A stretch of DNA of 64,000 bases from Ectobius pallidus (lineage: Eukaryota > Arthropoda > Insecta > Blattodea > Ectobiidae): contig CAXKWD010000011.1 of the NCBI GenBank assembly GCA_964059195.1, positions 15,784,978 through 15,848,977 on the forward strand. Direction: 5' to 3'. Made by a program: the position numbers and the translations under genes. Under the pieces are notes generated by a model. That model was not told the origin of the DNA. It ran no database searches and saw only the letters and a program-made list of their open reading frames with translations. How positions within the stretch are numbered: the stretch's first letter is position 1; every line of letters starts with the position of its first letter. Positions 11,991 to 23,679 of this stretch are shown in pieces.

Positions 11991-12239
11991 ATTCTGGTTT
12001 TCATTACATCATTCATGTCACATCTGCAAGACTACCTTGAATTTTTTTTGGTCAAAATCATATATATTATTATTGTTTCTCCAACTACAGAGAGCCCTAC
12101 TGTACAATGTATGCTAGGGATATAGTTTAATACATTCTAATTATTATTGCAAATCAATATAGGGAATAATTGTGAAATAATAAATGTAGCCTATGTATGA
12201 TACATAGTCTAATTTAACCATGAGTCTGTATAACTTATC

Positions 12240-12900
12240 ACTACAAGCACTTGAAAATATCACTGACAAATTTCTGAAACTCTGTGAAGCAGCACTGTTT
12301 TTTGAACATCTGTGTTAGAGGTGGTTGGAATGCTATGTTACAGAAATCAAAGTGGATTTCTAAGTTGCGTCTCTGGCGTTCGATCATTGGGCACTCAAAT
12401 AACAGGTGATTAACTGTTTGATTTTGGTGAAGACAGGATCAAGTAGTAGGCCTATCATTTAGATTACCAATTTTGAAACGCTTAAAATATGATTTGAATT
12501 TTCCATGCTCAGTCATAAATTTAGTCATTATAAAAGTTGGTTCGTAAATCCTGGAGTCCATTCTGTCTTTGATTGTCGGAAAAAACACTGCCCTTGTCCA
12601 TTGTGCATTAGAACTGTTAGTCCACTGTATGTTCCACTTATTTAGCATGTCTTCCTTCAATTTTTTCTTAACATATGACATAGGGCATTTCGTATATTCA
12701 TAACACCTGGGTAGGTTTGTGGCTTCCTTGGCTAACTCATCTGCTCTCTCGTTGCCTTCGTTTCCAATGTGCCCTTTCACCCAATCTAGACATATATGGT
12801 TTGCGTAACTGTTGATGGCTTTCCTAATATCGGCTGCAATTGGATTCATGTTATATTTGTTATCAATGGCTGCGAGTGCTGATTGAGAATTACTCAAAAT
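12240..12900 (-). pseudogene. RNase H domain end of a non-LTR retrotransposon
   Basis: On the minus strand the frame reads SDSQSALAAI-like at its start (here NSQSALAAI), LDWVKGHIGNEGNERADELAKEA, then a tail with CPMSYVKKKLKEDM. After one in-frame stop near 12,438 it continues as HQNQTVNHLLFECPMIERQR, the usual Cys/His tail of R1/I/Jockey-type ORF2 RNase H domains. The HIGNEGNERAD motif holds the RNase H catalytic His and Asp. No RT domain is adjacent, so this is a fragment. Confidence 0.85.
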
Positions 12901-14250
12901 GCAGACTGTGCATGAATGTTTTTGTTATCTATGACATTGCAGGTTTTACGGAAAATTTGTGTTGGATTTTCTTTAGTTTCAAATTAGCTAGATTTCAGTA
13001 CTTCATTAATCGCCACAACATTTCAATCTCATAAATTCCTCATTCAAAATGGAAATGAAAGATGGTTCAGTGATAAAATATTTTTATTGCCAAATGTGAA
13101 AAAGAACCATTTGATATTTCTTCTGGAGAAAGTGATAAAGTTCAAAATGTAAATTAACTTGTGAGATCACCAGTGATACAAGTGAAAGTGAAAGTACGGC
13201 AGTGTCTGTCTGTGTCCAGACACAGCAGGAAACCTCTAGCCACTGCCGTGTGGATACCAGTCGACCAACAGCCGAGGATGGGGATGAGTTGTTTCCCCGA
13301 AACTAGTCCAGGAAAGAATGTGACGTAAGTGGAGCTTAAAGTGTATATAAGTTGACCATCAATACTTAAGATTCATTAGTTTCACTGTTTATATCATTTC
13401 CCGCGTTTATCGTTATATAATATCTTTGTTATTCAATAACACATCTGCCATTTTACTAGTTAATATATAAGGTAAGAAAAGGTAAAGTGATCCCTGTATG
13501 GGCTGTAGTTATATGCCTTTTTAAAATGTTAACATCAAAGTTATTTTGGTAAATTAAGAAGAGTTTTGGACAAGTGACAGCTGATTGTATGCAAAGAATT
13601 TAAATCTATAACCCCCCTCAGAACGAGTGCTACTGGCCATGCAGGGGTGTTAAGTGTGTTGTAATTAAATAATGATGACATGAGGCCAAGAAAAAATTCA
13701 AATATAGAAGTAAGACAAACTTATTTTGATAATTATTGGACATAACGCAGGTAGTCAATAAAAAATCTAGCCATAAAAAATCAGGATCCTTCAGATTTGA
13801 ACATGGACTTCAGAGGGCATTTTCAAATTTACCGCATCAGTGCACCACTGTTTGCTGGAGGCGCTATTTATGTTTTCATGGTGCTGTACTCCAGAATCAG
13901 CTGTTGGGTGTTGCTTACACCTGCTAAAAGGCATTCCTGGTCATTCATCCTCAGTTTATCAATTATTTACTGTCGAATTGACGAGACTGTACTGAAACCA
14001 ATATCAGTTTTCTTGGCATATATTGTAAATGTGGGATTTCATCCTTCCAGGCATATCACAACTCAAATTACTACAAGCTCCCAAAGTAATACTTTCTTAT
14101 TTCACTTCAAAATATGCCAAGAACTGGTTCAATTTGGTAAAAGACTCATATGCTAAACTTACTCTAAACAAGAAAGAATAATTACGATATATATAACAAA
14201 TAGAATAAAACTTCTAAAATATCAGAATGAACGAAAGTCATATATTACTG
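12901..14250. other. Non-coding with a Penelope-type end at 13,170-13,315
   Basis: The only recognisable item is the hammerhead-like core listed separately. Open frames at 13,736-14,156 show no known motif. Confidence 0.35.
13255..13312 (+). ncRNA. Hammerhead-like core in a Penelope remnant
   Basis: CCGAGGA (13,272-13,278; CUGANGA consensus with U4 to C), stem II GGGG/CCCC (13,280-13,283 with 13,295-13,298), GAAA (13,299-13,302), then C-TA-G-T as a two-base-pair stem III, then GTC as possible cleavage triplet. Stem I is weak. The same layout is seen at 34,564. Confidence 0.4.
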
Positions 14251-14253
14251 TGG

Positions 14254-14550
14254 GGTGTGCTGTAGCGTAGTGGTTGAGGTGCTGCGCTACAAACTGGATG
14301 ATCGCGGGTTCGATTAATGATGAGGTCGGGAGTTTTTCAATTGGCCTAATCCTTCTGGTGGCACTATGGCCCTGGGGTCGACTCAGCCTCTAACAGAAAT
14401 GAGTACCAGGAGCAATTCTGGGGTAAAGGCGGCCGGTGCATAAGGCTGACAACCTTACCACCTTCACGTGCCGAAGTCCAAAAATCTGGGAGCCTCAACC
14501 TCCTGGAACCCTCTGGGCCTCCATGTCCTGTATGGGGATCACTTTTAAGT
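14254..14550 (+). mobile_element. tRNA-derived SINE
   Basis: It begins with a tRNA-like head: 'tgctgtagcgtagtggttg' (A-box-like) and 'cgcgggttcgatt' (B-box-like) spaced as in a tRNA. A body follows with 'ggtcgactcagcctc' and 'ctggaaccctctgg'. RNA polymerase III boxes plus an unrelated body define a tRNA-derived SINE. No clean target duplication was found. Confidence 0.7.
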
Positions 14551-14559
14551 CATATATTA

Positions 14560-15230
14560 TGTACTGGCTTATTGTTTCACATATAACTAGTGACACTTAA
14601 TTTTTATAAGGCAAATTTTGAGAAAAAAGTTGCTTGCAAAGGGCTAAAGCTAATTATTTAAAGACAAAAAAACATTATAATCTTTAAAAATCTTGGAAAT
14701 TTGAGGGAAGTAAAAAATAGTGAATTAAAATACAATTAAGAAACAAATTCTTGAATAGAAGTGATAGAAAATATGTCAAGTACATATTTTAAAATTATTT
14801 GTTAACGGGACTGAAGTAATAATATTATTCATCAATCTGTATGAACAGAGATCACCTTCCACAATGCCTAGAATTCCCCAAAATAGCAGAAAGGAATCTC
14901 CACAAATACTACTGGGAAGCATTACAATCAACCTCCAGAGCACTGGACTAAAACTACTGCAAATATTCTTCCCAATGTTCTTTAAAAAAGAATTATATAA
15001 TTAATAACATTGTTAATAATGATTTGTTGATTTCCACTGGATGGGTTTGGTTAAATGTTTTGAAATTAAAGATTATTAAATTGAACGTAATGAATAAAAG
15101 AAAAAGTGGAAGACGTAATTCGCAAATGTATTTATAAAAATACACCAACAGTAGAAAAGAAAGCAACACTGATAGAAAACACGGCTTTGCACTCTTCACA
15201 CATTAATACAATATACAGTCTTTCTAAGCA
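14560..15230. other. Non-coding, nothing recognised
   Basis: AT-rich. Frames here carry no recognisable motif. Confidence 0.4.
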
Positions 15231-15606
15231 ATAGGAACCAACTGACTTAGTTGCTATTTTCAGTTTTTCTCCAGTTTTCAGTTTTCGGTGAGAATTTTTT
15301 CCCTAATAGTCACACTGTTATCACTGGCACATGTCTCAGGAAATACCATAAATGATAATAAAAAATGAAATAAAAAAAATCATACATGAATTGAAGTATT
15401 ACTCGTAGCTTTTATCAAGGTGAAAGTTTACATCAGGGTTGCCAGGTGAAAAAGGTAAAAATAATCGACATAACTGCAGTACCACAAGAGTTGCAATCAC
15501 CCACTTGGAAAAGTAAAATTAAATTTTAAATTTTAAATTTTAAAAAGTATTAGAATTACATGTTTATAAACAATGAAATTCAAATCCATGTTAGAAAGTT
15601 TTATTA

Positions 15607-16600
15607 AGTGCAGAATTCCTTGACTGCCGTCTCAGCCAGGCTGCACCAATTAGGACTAAGTATACAATGTCACCAATATCACAAACATGACTACAACTGG
15701 ACTGAACTCAGAAGATGGTCGAGAGGTTTATGGATTATAAACAAAACAGCGGTGAGTTATCTCATACGGGATAATATGTTGGTAAATACAGAATGACAAG
15801 TATCATTAGTGTTAGTAGGATTTTCTTTAAGAATTTATTATGAAAAAATGTCGGACTTCTTAGTGTAACAAGGTTTTACGAAAGGTAAAAAAAAAAAAAC
15901 TGCTGCATCAAGGTAAGTAGCGGCAGGTAGATTCCACATCACAGACATGTACTGCCAGTGATAGGTTATGTTAGATCAGGAACAGTTACTGTATTTTTCG
16001 GACCATAAGACGCACTTAAAAACAGTCTTTGAAAGTTGGGTGTGTCTAATGGTCCGAAAAAAAAAAAAGGTAAATATTGCCTATAATATCATACTTATAA
16101 AGATAATGTTGTAAGGATAAGTTAGTTGCAAATTTTGGCACAGACTGTACATCAGTGCACTTGTCACAATCTGTAAAATGAGGGTAGCGGGTATACAATG
16201 TGAAAAGAAAGGAATGTTGGGCTCTTTCATAGAAAAGGAGTTGTCTCTGTGGGGTGGCAATGACATTGCCTGACTTTGAGCACTGAAATCGATTTGCACT
16301 TAATCCATTTGTGTATGCAATGAAGTATATTCATTCCTTTAAAAATTTTCGATTAGAATCATATTAATTTTTTCCCTTAAATTCCATCCTAAAACAAAGG
16401 CGTGTCTTATGGTCCAGAGTGTTTTATAGTCTGAAAAATACAGTATATTAGTTCAGCAGCAACATACTGAATAGTATGTGTTTTGTTGTGACAAACTGCG
16501 AACAACTGTTCCTCTTTTCCGCAGCTTGTAGCGGCATGGACATTATTGGAGAAGCATATCCCATTGTTTACTGGCTGTCTCATTTTGCATCTGTTCCGAA
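15607..16600 (+). repeat. Interspersed repeat family, copy 2 (interrupted by a MITE)
   Basis: It matches copy 1 at 8,055-8,500 in order, with the match interrupted at 15,989-16,443 by an inserted MITE. The flanks CAGGGTTGCCAGG (15,433) and CCTGGCAACCCTG (about 17,244) are inverted copies and might be the ends of a larger element, but no target duplication supports that. Confidence 0.65.
15989..16443. mobile_element. TA-flanked MITE with TIR CTGTATTTTTCGGAC
   Basis: Left end CTGTATTTTTCGGACCATAA at 15,989; right end ...GTCTGAAAAATACAG at 16,443; flanked by TA on both sides. The undisturbed repeat at 8,283 ('aggaacagttatattag') is the empty site, so a single TA was duplicated, as in the Tc1/mariner/pogo class. 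A second, larger copy lies at 42,035-45,909. No transposase is visible. Confidence 0.85.
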
Positions 16601-17544
16601 AATTTTATAAATCTAATAATTATTAATTAAAAAAAAAATTAAACGAGGAAGAATACTCTCTCAGGCTACTTGTCAGGTGGTCAGTCTATCATTACCAGCA
16701 ACAGGAAAAATTTAAAATAAATTTTGATAATTTGAACATATACACAAGCTCTGTGTGGCGAACAATAGCAGTAAGCAAAAACATAATTTTATGGATCACA
16801 TCAACAATTTTGGCTTTATTTTATACAATCATGTTCTATATAATCAATGCAACATATACGTTATTTGCAGCTGGCAGCTTTCAACAGTTAATTATTATTT
16901 TTACTACATCCTAAAATTCTTTGCATGAAATCGTTGCATAGTCCACTAAAAACAGCAACTCAACTCTTATAAAGTAAAGCAGACATCTATTTCTAAATAT
17001 AAGGTTTATTTACAGTATTTACAACATGCCTTAAAATTTACGTGTACTGTTCTTAAGCCACAAATGGAAATCTTCTTCCTGCAACCATTCCTTACGAATT
17101 GCACATAGTATTTTTAAATCATTTTTATCAGACACTGCTACATTGTTCAGCCTGTTCAATACTCAAAATAACACTATGCTTGAAAACAACACTTGTTGAC
17201 TCATTTTACTCAAATGGCAAAAATGTAGTTCAAATGAAGCGATGCCTGGCAACCCTGTTAAAGTGATTAACATTGATGTCGCAGCTATGGAGATCTACTA
17301 TCTACATCTTAATTTTATATTTATTTGAAGTATTTTTTTTATTTTAAAAGGACTGCATGAATAGGTGTGAAAAGTAGGCATTCAAAAATGCACTCTTCAG
17401 GAAGCCCAAAGATGTAGTGCGAGGAAAACTGTAGTTTTGAAATACAGGACAGCCGATATTCCATGAAAGAATGTTACGAGGTGTGGGACTTTTACTCAAT
17501 TAAGGGCCTGTCTTTAAAATTCGGGACGCCTGGCAAAACCTGGT
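16601..17544. other. Non-coding, nothing recognised
   Basis: No gene or clear repeat, apart from the inverted CCTGGCAACCCTG noted under the neighbouring repeat. Confidence 0.35.
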
Positions 17545-20225
17545 TTATACGTGGATGGTGAGTTTTTGTCAAAGTCTGATAAATGGGAGGGAGATTTTTC
17601 TTTCTCAAATTCACTCTTGTTATCAGTGGCAAATGTCTCTTTTAAACAAATAAAACTAAAATTTTAAAACAAAATCCAAAATCAAATACAGTAGAACCCT
17701 AATTATCCGAACTCCAACTATCTGGATCGCTTTGAGGCTGTATTCAAGTGGTTTTTGCAGCAATGAACATTAGAAAACTCTCTTTCAGGTCAAATTATTT
17801 ATGAAAAAGCAAAACTTTTAGCTGACAAAGTCAACAGTTTATCAGCAAAAGAACCGACTCTGACTGATATATTCACTTTGTGTTAGTACAGTACTGTACA
17901 ATTTAGTTTTTTCTAAAGAAATATGTTTTCATGATTTGTCTGGATATTTCATTATCCAGAGATTGGGTTTGTCTCAATTAATCCAGATAATTGGAGCTCT
18001 ACTGCACTTGGGAACGAAAAGAATACCAAATCAAATACTATAAATGAAAATAAAATATGAAATATAAGTAACCAACGACAAAAAATGGAACATCATAAAT
18101 GAAAATAATAAAATGACGAATAACAAGGAGAATGTTCTTATGCGAATCGTCACTTTTAATGTATGTTTGATGAACTGTACCAATACTCAATGTGTTATCA
18201 CTGGCAAATGTTGTTTTTGAGCAAATAAAATTAAAAGTTGAAAATCAAAATCTTCAACAAAATACAGAGTCTTCCATACTTAACTGATCACTCAAAAAAC
18301 AAACTAATCCCTCTATTACTCTATTTTTTAAGAGATCAATAGCTTATAAAGGACCCTATACTTGAAAATGAAAGTAAATATTATAAATAAAAACAAATCG
18401 TAAATATTAAATTAAGTTGAAAAGTACAAAATGAAATAAAGCACAAATTTGTATCAAGGTGAACATTTAGATGAGGAGGGTCAATTTTTCTAAGTTTGAT
18501 GAATAGGAATGAGATTTTTCTTTCCTTACTCACTTTATTATCACTGGCAAATATCACCTTTGATCAAATGAAACTAAAATTTGGGGGGGAACTAAATCTA
18601 AAATTAAACGCATGGGAAAGAAAGGAAATATCATAAATGAAAACAAATAATAAAGTTTTAAAAATTCTTTAAAACTCACAAATTGGAATAAATTAAAAAT
18701 CACATATTGAAATACATTAAAATTTACAAACTGAAATAAAGTTTGTATCATGGCGGATATTTAGATGTGGATGGTGAGCTTTTGTCTACGTTTGATAAAT
18801 AGAAATGAGATTTTCCATTCCTTACTCACTTTCTTATCACTGGTAAATATATCTTTTGATAAAATAACATGAAATTTAGAAAACAAAAATAAAGTAACTC
18901 GTAATGAAAGAAATATAAATGAAAATACATAACTGATTCAAAGAATTAATTAAAAATCACAGAATGAAATAAAGTTTGTAACATGGCTATATTCATATGT
19001 GGAAAGTGAGTTTTTGTCTAATTTTGATGAATAGAAATGAGATTTTCCATTCCTTACTCACTTTCTTATCACTGGTAAATATCTCTGTTGATAAAATAAC
19101 ACGAAATTTTGAAAACAAAAATAAAGTAACTCATAATGAAAGAAATATAAATGAAAATACATAACTGATTCAAAGAATTAATTAAAAATCACAGAATGAA
19201 ATAAATTTTGTAACATGGCTAACATTCATATGTGGAAGGTGAGTTATTATCTAATTTTGATGAATAGAAATGAGATTTTCCATTCCTTACTCACTTTCTT
19301 ATCACTGGTAAATATATCTTTTGATAAAATAACATGAAATTTAGAAAACAAAAATAAAGTAACTCGTAATGAAAGAAATATAAATGAAAATACATAACTG
19401 ATTAAAGGAATTAATTAAAAATCACAGAATGGAATAAAGTTTGTAACATGGCTATATTCATATGTGGAAAGTGAGTTTTTGTCTAATTTTGATGAATAGA
19501 AATGAGATTTTCCATTCCTAGCTCACTTAGTTATAAATGGTAAATATATCTTTTGACAAAATAAAATATCAGATGAGATTTTCTATTCCTTACTCACTTT
19601 CTTATCACTGGTAAATATCTCTTTTGATAAAATAACATGAAATTTAGAAAACAAAAATAAAGTAACTGATAATGAAAGAAATATAAATGAAAATAAATAA
19701 CTGACTTAAAGAATTAATTAAAAATCACAGAATGAAATAAAGTTTGTAACATGGCTAACATTCATATGTGGAAAGTGAGTTTTTGTCTAATTTTGATGAA
19801 TAGAAATGAGATTTTCCATTCCTTACTCACTTTCTTATCACTGGTAAATATCTCTGTTGATAAAATAACACGAAATTTTGAAAACAAAAATAAAGTAACT
19901 CATAATGAAAGAAATATAAATGAAAATACATAACTGATTCAAAGAATTAATTAAAAATCACAGAATGAAATAAAGTTTGTAACATGACTAACATTCATAT
20001 GTGGAAGGTGAGTTTATCTAATTTTGATGAATAGAAATGAGATTTTCCATTCCTCACTCACTTTGTTATGAATGGTAATATATCTTTTGACAAAATAAAA
20101 TATCAAATATTTGGAAATGAAAGGAACACTAAACCAAGTATCATAAATGAAAATAAATGAAATACAAGTATTAAGAAAAAAACAAACATGTCGAAAGAAA
20201 ATAAATCATAAATAATAAATTTAAT
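17545..20225. repeat. Decayed tandem array, units of about 230-310 bp, derived from the drosha 3' end
   Basis: At least nine unit starts: about 17,548, 18,150, 18,450, 18,760, 18,995, 19,225, 19,465, 19,765 and 20,000. Each unit has a 'gtggaaagtgagtttttgtc'-like block, then 'gatgaatagaaatgagat', 'ccttactcactttcttatca', 'ctggtaaatatctcttttga', and an A-rich linker. Units at 18.9-20.0 kb are nearly identical, which indicates recent local duplication. The block 'agatgtggatggtgag' in the 18,760 unit matches the end of the drosha coding region (31,117: 'aggtgtggatggcgagttt') and its copy at 30,433. An older unit may lie at 15,240-15,440. Confidence 0.8.
17690..18003 (+). mobile_element. Tigger/pogo-like MITE inserted in the array
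   Basis: Ends CAGTAGAACCCTAATTATCC (17,690) and CCAATTATCTGG-like in inverted form, finishing GGAGCTCTACTG (about 18,003). TA precedes the left end. The interior keeps a short frame, QIIYEKAKLLADKVNSLSAK, similar to the segment found in Tigger/pogo transposases. Confidence 0.7.
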
Positions 20226-20227
20226 TA

Positions 20228-20577
20228 AAAATCCTCTTAATGGAGGACATGAGTCCCCTTCTGGAGAGAAAATATGCTTCCTTTCAGGCTGTCATGTGTT
20301 TTATTTATATCTAGGATATTTCCTTTTCTGACTAGAAGAAGTGTGACTGTAGCTCTTGACTAATTCTTTCCTTAAAGCAGATGGTCTGTTGTCTTTTGTA
20401 GAACTATCTGTCTTATGTTGTGGAGTATCTGTCTTATGTTGTGGAGTATCTGTCTTATGCTGTGGAGTATCTGTCTTATGTTGTGGAGTATCTATCACAG
20501 ATGATTGCTTGTCTTGTGCTGACTTCCCCACAAGAAGGTCAATTTTATTTTTGCGACAATAACCACAAAGACAACTT
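20228..20577 (-). pseudogene. Copy D of the drosha terminal-exon tail, with in-frame heptad repeat
   Basis: On the minus strand the frame reads KSAQDKQSSVID, then four repeats of DTPQHKT (21-bp unit at about 20,405-20,490), then STKDNRPSALRKELVKSYS, ending RKYPRYK and a stop at 20,301. This parallels the drosha tail ([19 protein letters not shown]). A good acceptor (ttttctttttcaag) precedes the open frame at about 20,578, but its phase does not fit the preceding drosha exon, so I treat it as a decayed copy, not a proven alternative exon. Confidence 0.7.
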
Positions 20578-20639
20578 GAAAAAGAAAATTAAAAAACAAT
20601 AATCAAATATTTGGAAATAAAATGAATAAAACATTACAT

Positions 20640-21057
20640 ATAATAAATAAATTTCAATATCAATAAATAATAGGGACCCTGGAATTTCGTTAATGCATTT
20701 CTGTAAATAAAGAAAAATGGATATTTTTATCTAGGGACCCTCGAATTTTGTGAATGAATTTCACGCAAATAAAGAAAAATGGATATTTTGATCTATTTAG
20801 TATTATAAACAATATAATGGCTGGTTTTAGGCGAGTCTGTTCATTGTTAGTATCAGGACACTAATATTAAAATTGAAATTTTATAACTTGAAATAGAATG
20901 TGACATTTGATTTCAAGACAAATGTTTTACTGCTGTTTCTTAAACACCATTCCAATATTCTATTTCCAGTATCTTCCTAGAGAGTGATAACACACTGTTG
21001 TTATTTCTGTTACTTAGCATACGGAAAAAGAAATGAAGATAAAACAATCAGAACAGA
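20640..21057. other. Non-coding linker with short direct repeats
   Basis: Two copies of 'gggaccctggaatttcgt'-like text (20,670 and 20,735), each followed by 'aaagaaaaatggatatttt'. This is a short local duplication about 65 bp apart. No gene. Confidence 0.5.
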
Positions 21058-21402
21058 TTGAACGCACTGGAGATGGACTTCTGGAGACGATCTGCCAGGA
21101 TATCCAGGAAAGGTAGAATTAGGAACATGGAAATACGATGTATTATGGAAGTGGAAGAAGAGAGTGCAGTCACAATTGAAAGGAAACGACTTCGATGGTA
21201 TGGACATGCATGTAGAATGGGAGAAGAAAGAATACCTAGGATCGTACAGAAATGGGAAAGTAAGAGAAGAAGAGGAAGAGGACGACCTGCTACTACCTGG
21301 ATACAGAATGTACACATGTCAATGGAAAGATTTGGTTTAGCGGAGGAAGATGTACAAGATAGGGATAAGCGGCGAAATGTAGTGAGTAGTGTAGAGCTCT
21401 GA
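21058..21402 (+). mobile_element. 3' end fragment of an RTE-type LINE
   Basis: A 114-codon frame with LEMDFWRRSARISRKGRIR, KRLRWYGHACRMGEERIP, WESKRRRGRGRPATTWIQNV. These are the conserved C-terminal blocks of RTE-clade ORF2 (the 'RxLxWxGHxxRM' and 'GRPxxxW' motifs). The upstream RT is absent. Related fragments occur at 32,440-32,815 and inside the larger element at 42,171-45,510. Confidence 0.85.
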
Positions 21403-21861
21403 ATGGTGGTATCAGATTTTGTGTGTCGGGATGAGTTGTGTGATAGTGCTTTGACTGTTGTATTTGTTTGGTTGGAGACAAACCTCTGTTTTGAGGAAAT
21501 TTCTCATTTAATAATAAATTAATTATTGTAAAAATTCCTCTTAAATTATGGTATAAATTCATTGTTTGTCTTCAACATGTAAAGTACATACTTTTGAAAA
21601 TACAGCTGTTTGTTTTTAATACTTTTTAAATAATTTATATTTTAGTGTTAATATTAATTAATTATTTAAATGTTTAAGTTTTATATTTTGTAATATCAGG
21701 CCTTTATGAACAACGTGCTGTGTTTTCATATTTCAGCCATCAGTGCACAGCTCTAGGGAGCTGGCTTTACCTGCTCCTCTCCCAGTATCATCTACCCTAA
21801 GGAAAGCTGAGCAGTAGGCTGGTTTGTACGCACAGTGGCAGTACAGGAGTAGTTTTGCGAT
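21403..21861. other. Non-coding, nothing recognised
   Basis: AT-rich. No gene or element end identified. Confidence 0.35.
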
Positions 21862-22387
21862 ACGAATTGATTTGATCACTACCCAACAGGACTGAACGTG
21901 ACCCGCCGCTGCGCTGAGGGAGGGTATGAATGACGTCAACATTTTCCCCTTTGCTCTCATCACGATTATATACAAAGCAGGCGAGTTCCAAACCAGACTG
22001 CTAAGTACTTCATGATAGCTATCCTATATTAAAAGAAATTCCAGTGCAACCATCTCTTGGAAATAGAAAGACGAACCACAATCTGAAATGGAGAACCATG
22101 CAGCAATCCATGTTCAGAGTATAAATACCAGGGCAACACAGGAACAGATTATAAAAACCTTATTTTATGACTCAACTTCAAGTGTTGACTTACACATAAC
22201 GCATTTCACAAGCGACTTGCTTGCATCCTCAGATGAGGTCCACTGCCGGGTCCATTGTTGGGCTGATAGATGTCTCTGTTGGATGGATCATTCTGGAGAT
22301 AAGGCAGCTTTCCTTTGGCATGTCAAAATTTACTAATTTATTCTTATTTCTTTCGATGAAGATTTTTCCCCCATATAGTCAGATCAA

Positions 22388-22840
22388 TTGGTTTATGTAC
22401 AACTTTTAATAATTCTATGTCATCCTCAAACTCTATTTTATTCAGAACAGAGATATAAAATTCCCATTAACAAGAATGTAGGCATTTATGAGTTAAAATG
22501 CAAAGACTGCGAAAAAATTTATATTGGCAAGACAAAAAGAAATTTGACTGTAAGGCGCAAGGAACATTTATGGAATATAAGGTACAAACAATTGGAAAAA
22601 TCTGTGGTTGCCCATCGCTATTGGACCAATGAACATGAGTTTGAGGATGACATAAAATTATTAAAATTTGTACATAAACCGGTTGATCTGACTATATGGG
22701 AAAAAATCTTCATCCAAAGAAATAAGAATAATTCAGTAAATTTTGACATGCCAAAGGGAAGCGACCTTATCTCCAGAATGATCCATCCTACAGAGACATC
22801 TATCAGCCCAACAAAGGACCTGGCTGGGGACCTCATCTGA
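22388..22840 (+). pseudogene. GIY-YIG endonuclease domain of a Penelope-like retroelement
   Basis: A frame of 150 codons: GIYELKCKDCEKIYIGKTKRN (the GIY...YIG pair, with the Cys pair common in this family), LTVRRKEHLW, VVAHRYWTNEHEF (conserved His and Glu-containing helix region), then SVNFDMPKGSDLISRM and a tail entering the terminal repeat. Penelope RT proteins carry this nuclease C-terminally; the RT is absent here, so this is a 5'-truncated copy. Confidence 0.88.
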
Positions 22841-22875
22841 GGATTCAAGCAAGTCACTTGTGAAACACGTTATGT
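22832..22875 (+). ncRNA. Candidate minimal hammerhead ribozyme in the Penelope end
   Basis: CTGAGGA (22,837-22,843) fits CUGANGA exactly. Stem II is CAAG/CTTG (22,846-22,849 with 22,857-22,860) and GAAA is at 22,862-22,865. The minimal stem III is AC..GT, followed by the cleavage triplet GTT. Stem I is CAT before the core and ATG after it. A mirror copy on the minus strand occupies about 22,205-22,240. Confidence 0.5.
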
Positions 22876-23032
22876 TTAATTAAATACACTTAAAATGAAG
22901 TCGAGTGATAAAATAAGGTTTTTATAACTTGACTTCTTCACTGTGAGTCCTGCAAACATTATGTATGACTATTAGAGGACCAGATGTTAGTCTGTGAACA
23001 GCAAGTGAAACTGACGCTTTGCTCCACGAGAC

Positions 23033-23085
23033 TTTCCCTCTGAAGATGCTCTCCACAGTTGCGAGTGAAATGCCAGGTCATAAAA
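23033..23085 (+). ncRNA. Degenerate hammerhead-like core in the palindrome arm
   Basis: CTGAAGA (23,040-23,046), a weak stem II (CTC with GAG) and GAAA (23,067-23,070). The mirror copy on the minus strand near 24,365-24,415 continues GAAAC...GGTC and fits the minimal stem III better. Probably a worn Penelope end. Confidence 0.3.
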
Positions 23086-23496
23086 GCCTGACACCATAGC
23101 CTAACAGCCCAGAAAATTCTACTCACACATACCAAATAATAATAAACACGGTTAAGCTGGATAAAAACGATACAGTTGGCTATTTCTTTTAAGTATCTGT
23201 ATACAAAATGAGCTTGCCTGCTACAATCATTTGAGATTCCTGTCCATATGGTCATATATTATTAATTTGCATTCAGCTTAAACCGTGATTGTAATTTCTT
23301 GTACTTGGTCCTATGAGCTGGTATGAATATTACTTTATTTTGAATAATTTTTATTCGGTTCGGTTTTGTAATCAATTTTAATTTATTAAAAGTAATGAAA
23401 TTATCTTGATTCTGGATAGATATATGCATATGCATTCATGTACCACAGACCATTGTCTCTGTTGGACATTACATGATAATATAGGAGAAAAATTCT

Positions 23497-23569
23497 TCTG
23501 ACACTGGAACTTGAACCCAGGACCTTTGGCTATCCGTGCTAATGCTCTTACCAACTGAGCTACGCCAGA
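23497..23569 (-). repeat. tRNA-like module (left) of twin element 1
   Basis: Cloverleaf: acceptor strands TCTGGCG and T-x-TCAGA pair, the D arm GCTC/GAGC is present, the anticodon-arm stem is close to TTGGC/GCCAA, and the T arm CTGGG/CCCAG-like flanks TTCAA. It resembles a tRNA but lacks T33, so a retroposed head is more likely than a working gene. Confidence 0.7.
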
Positions 23570-23606
23570 GTCAATCAGAGGTTTTATCTGGCGCTGTGAA
23601 TTGAAC

Positions 23607-23679
23607 TCTGGCGTAGCTCAGTTGGTAAGAGCATTGGCACAGATAGCCAAAGGTCCTGGGTTCAAGTCCCAGTGTCAGA
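23607..23679 (+). repeat. tRNA-like module (right) of twin element 1
   Basis: A 73-nt cloverleaf. Acceptor TCTGGCG pairs with TGTCAGA (two wobble pairs), the D arm is GCTC/GAGC, the anticodon stem TTGGC/GCCAA closes the 7-base loop ACAGATA, and the T arm CTGGG/CCCAG has loop TTCAAGT. The loop has C at position 33 instead of U and no intron, so it is probably not a functional tRNA gene, but the polymerase III A and B boxes are well kept. Confidence 0.75.

Larger units (their letters stand above)
22150..22928 (+). mobile_element. Penelope-like element fragment in inverted-repeat form
   Basis: An inner palindrome: 22,150-22,435 is the complement of about 22,625-22,928. Between the arms lies the GIY-YIG coding region. 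Penelope-like elements often end in such inverted terminal pieces. Both arms carry the CTGAGGA...GAAA hammerhead-like motif at their ends. It sits inside the left arm of the large palindrome and is missing from the right arm. Confidence 0.8.

Noticed and set aside
15433..17258. A full DNA transposon bounded by CAGGGTTGCCAGG inverted ends
   Set aside because: The ends match over 13 bases, but there is no target duplication, and the related repeat at 8,055 lacks them.
20405..20490. CRISPR-like or regulatory array (21-bp repeat, four copies)
   Set aside because: The units are contiguous with no spacers and stay in frame as a heptapeptide. This is a coding-type minisatellite in a decayed drosha-tail copy, and the genome is eukaryotic.
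20301..20577. Alternative terminal exon of drosha in copy D
   Set aside because: The acceptor is good, but its phase puts the dsRBD exon into a frame with an early stop. No transcript evidence is available.
23607..23679. Functional tRNA genes at 23.5-23.7, 51.6-52.0 and 60.1-60.2 kb
   Set aside because: The cloverleaves are good, but they lack T33, lie inside elements with target duplications, and occur as inverted or truncated copies with SINE bodies. They are better called tRNA-like heads.
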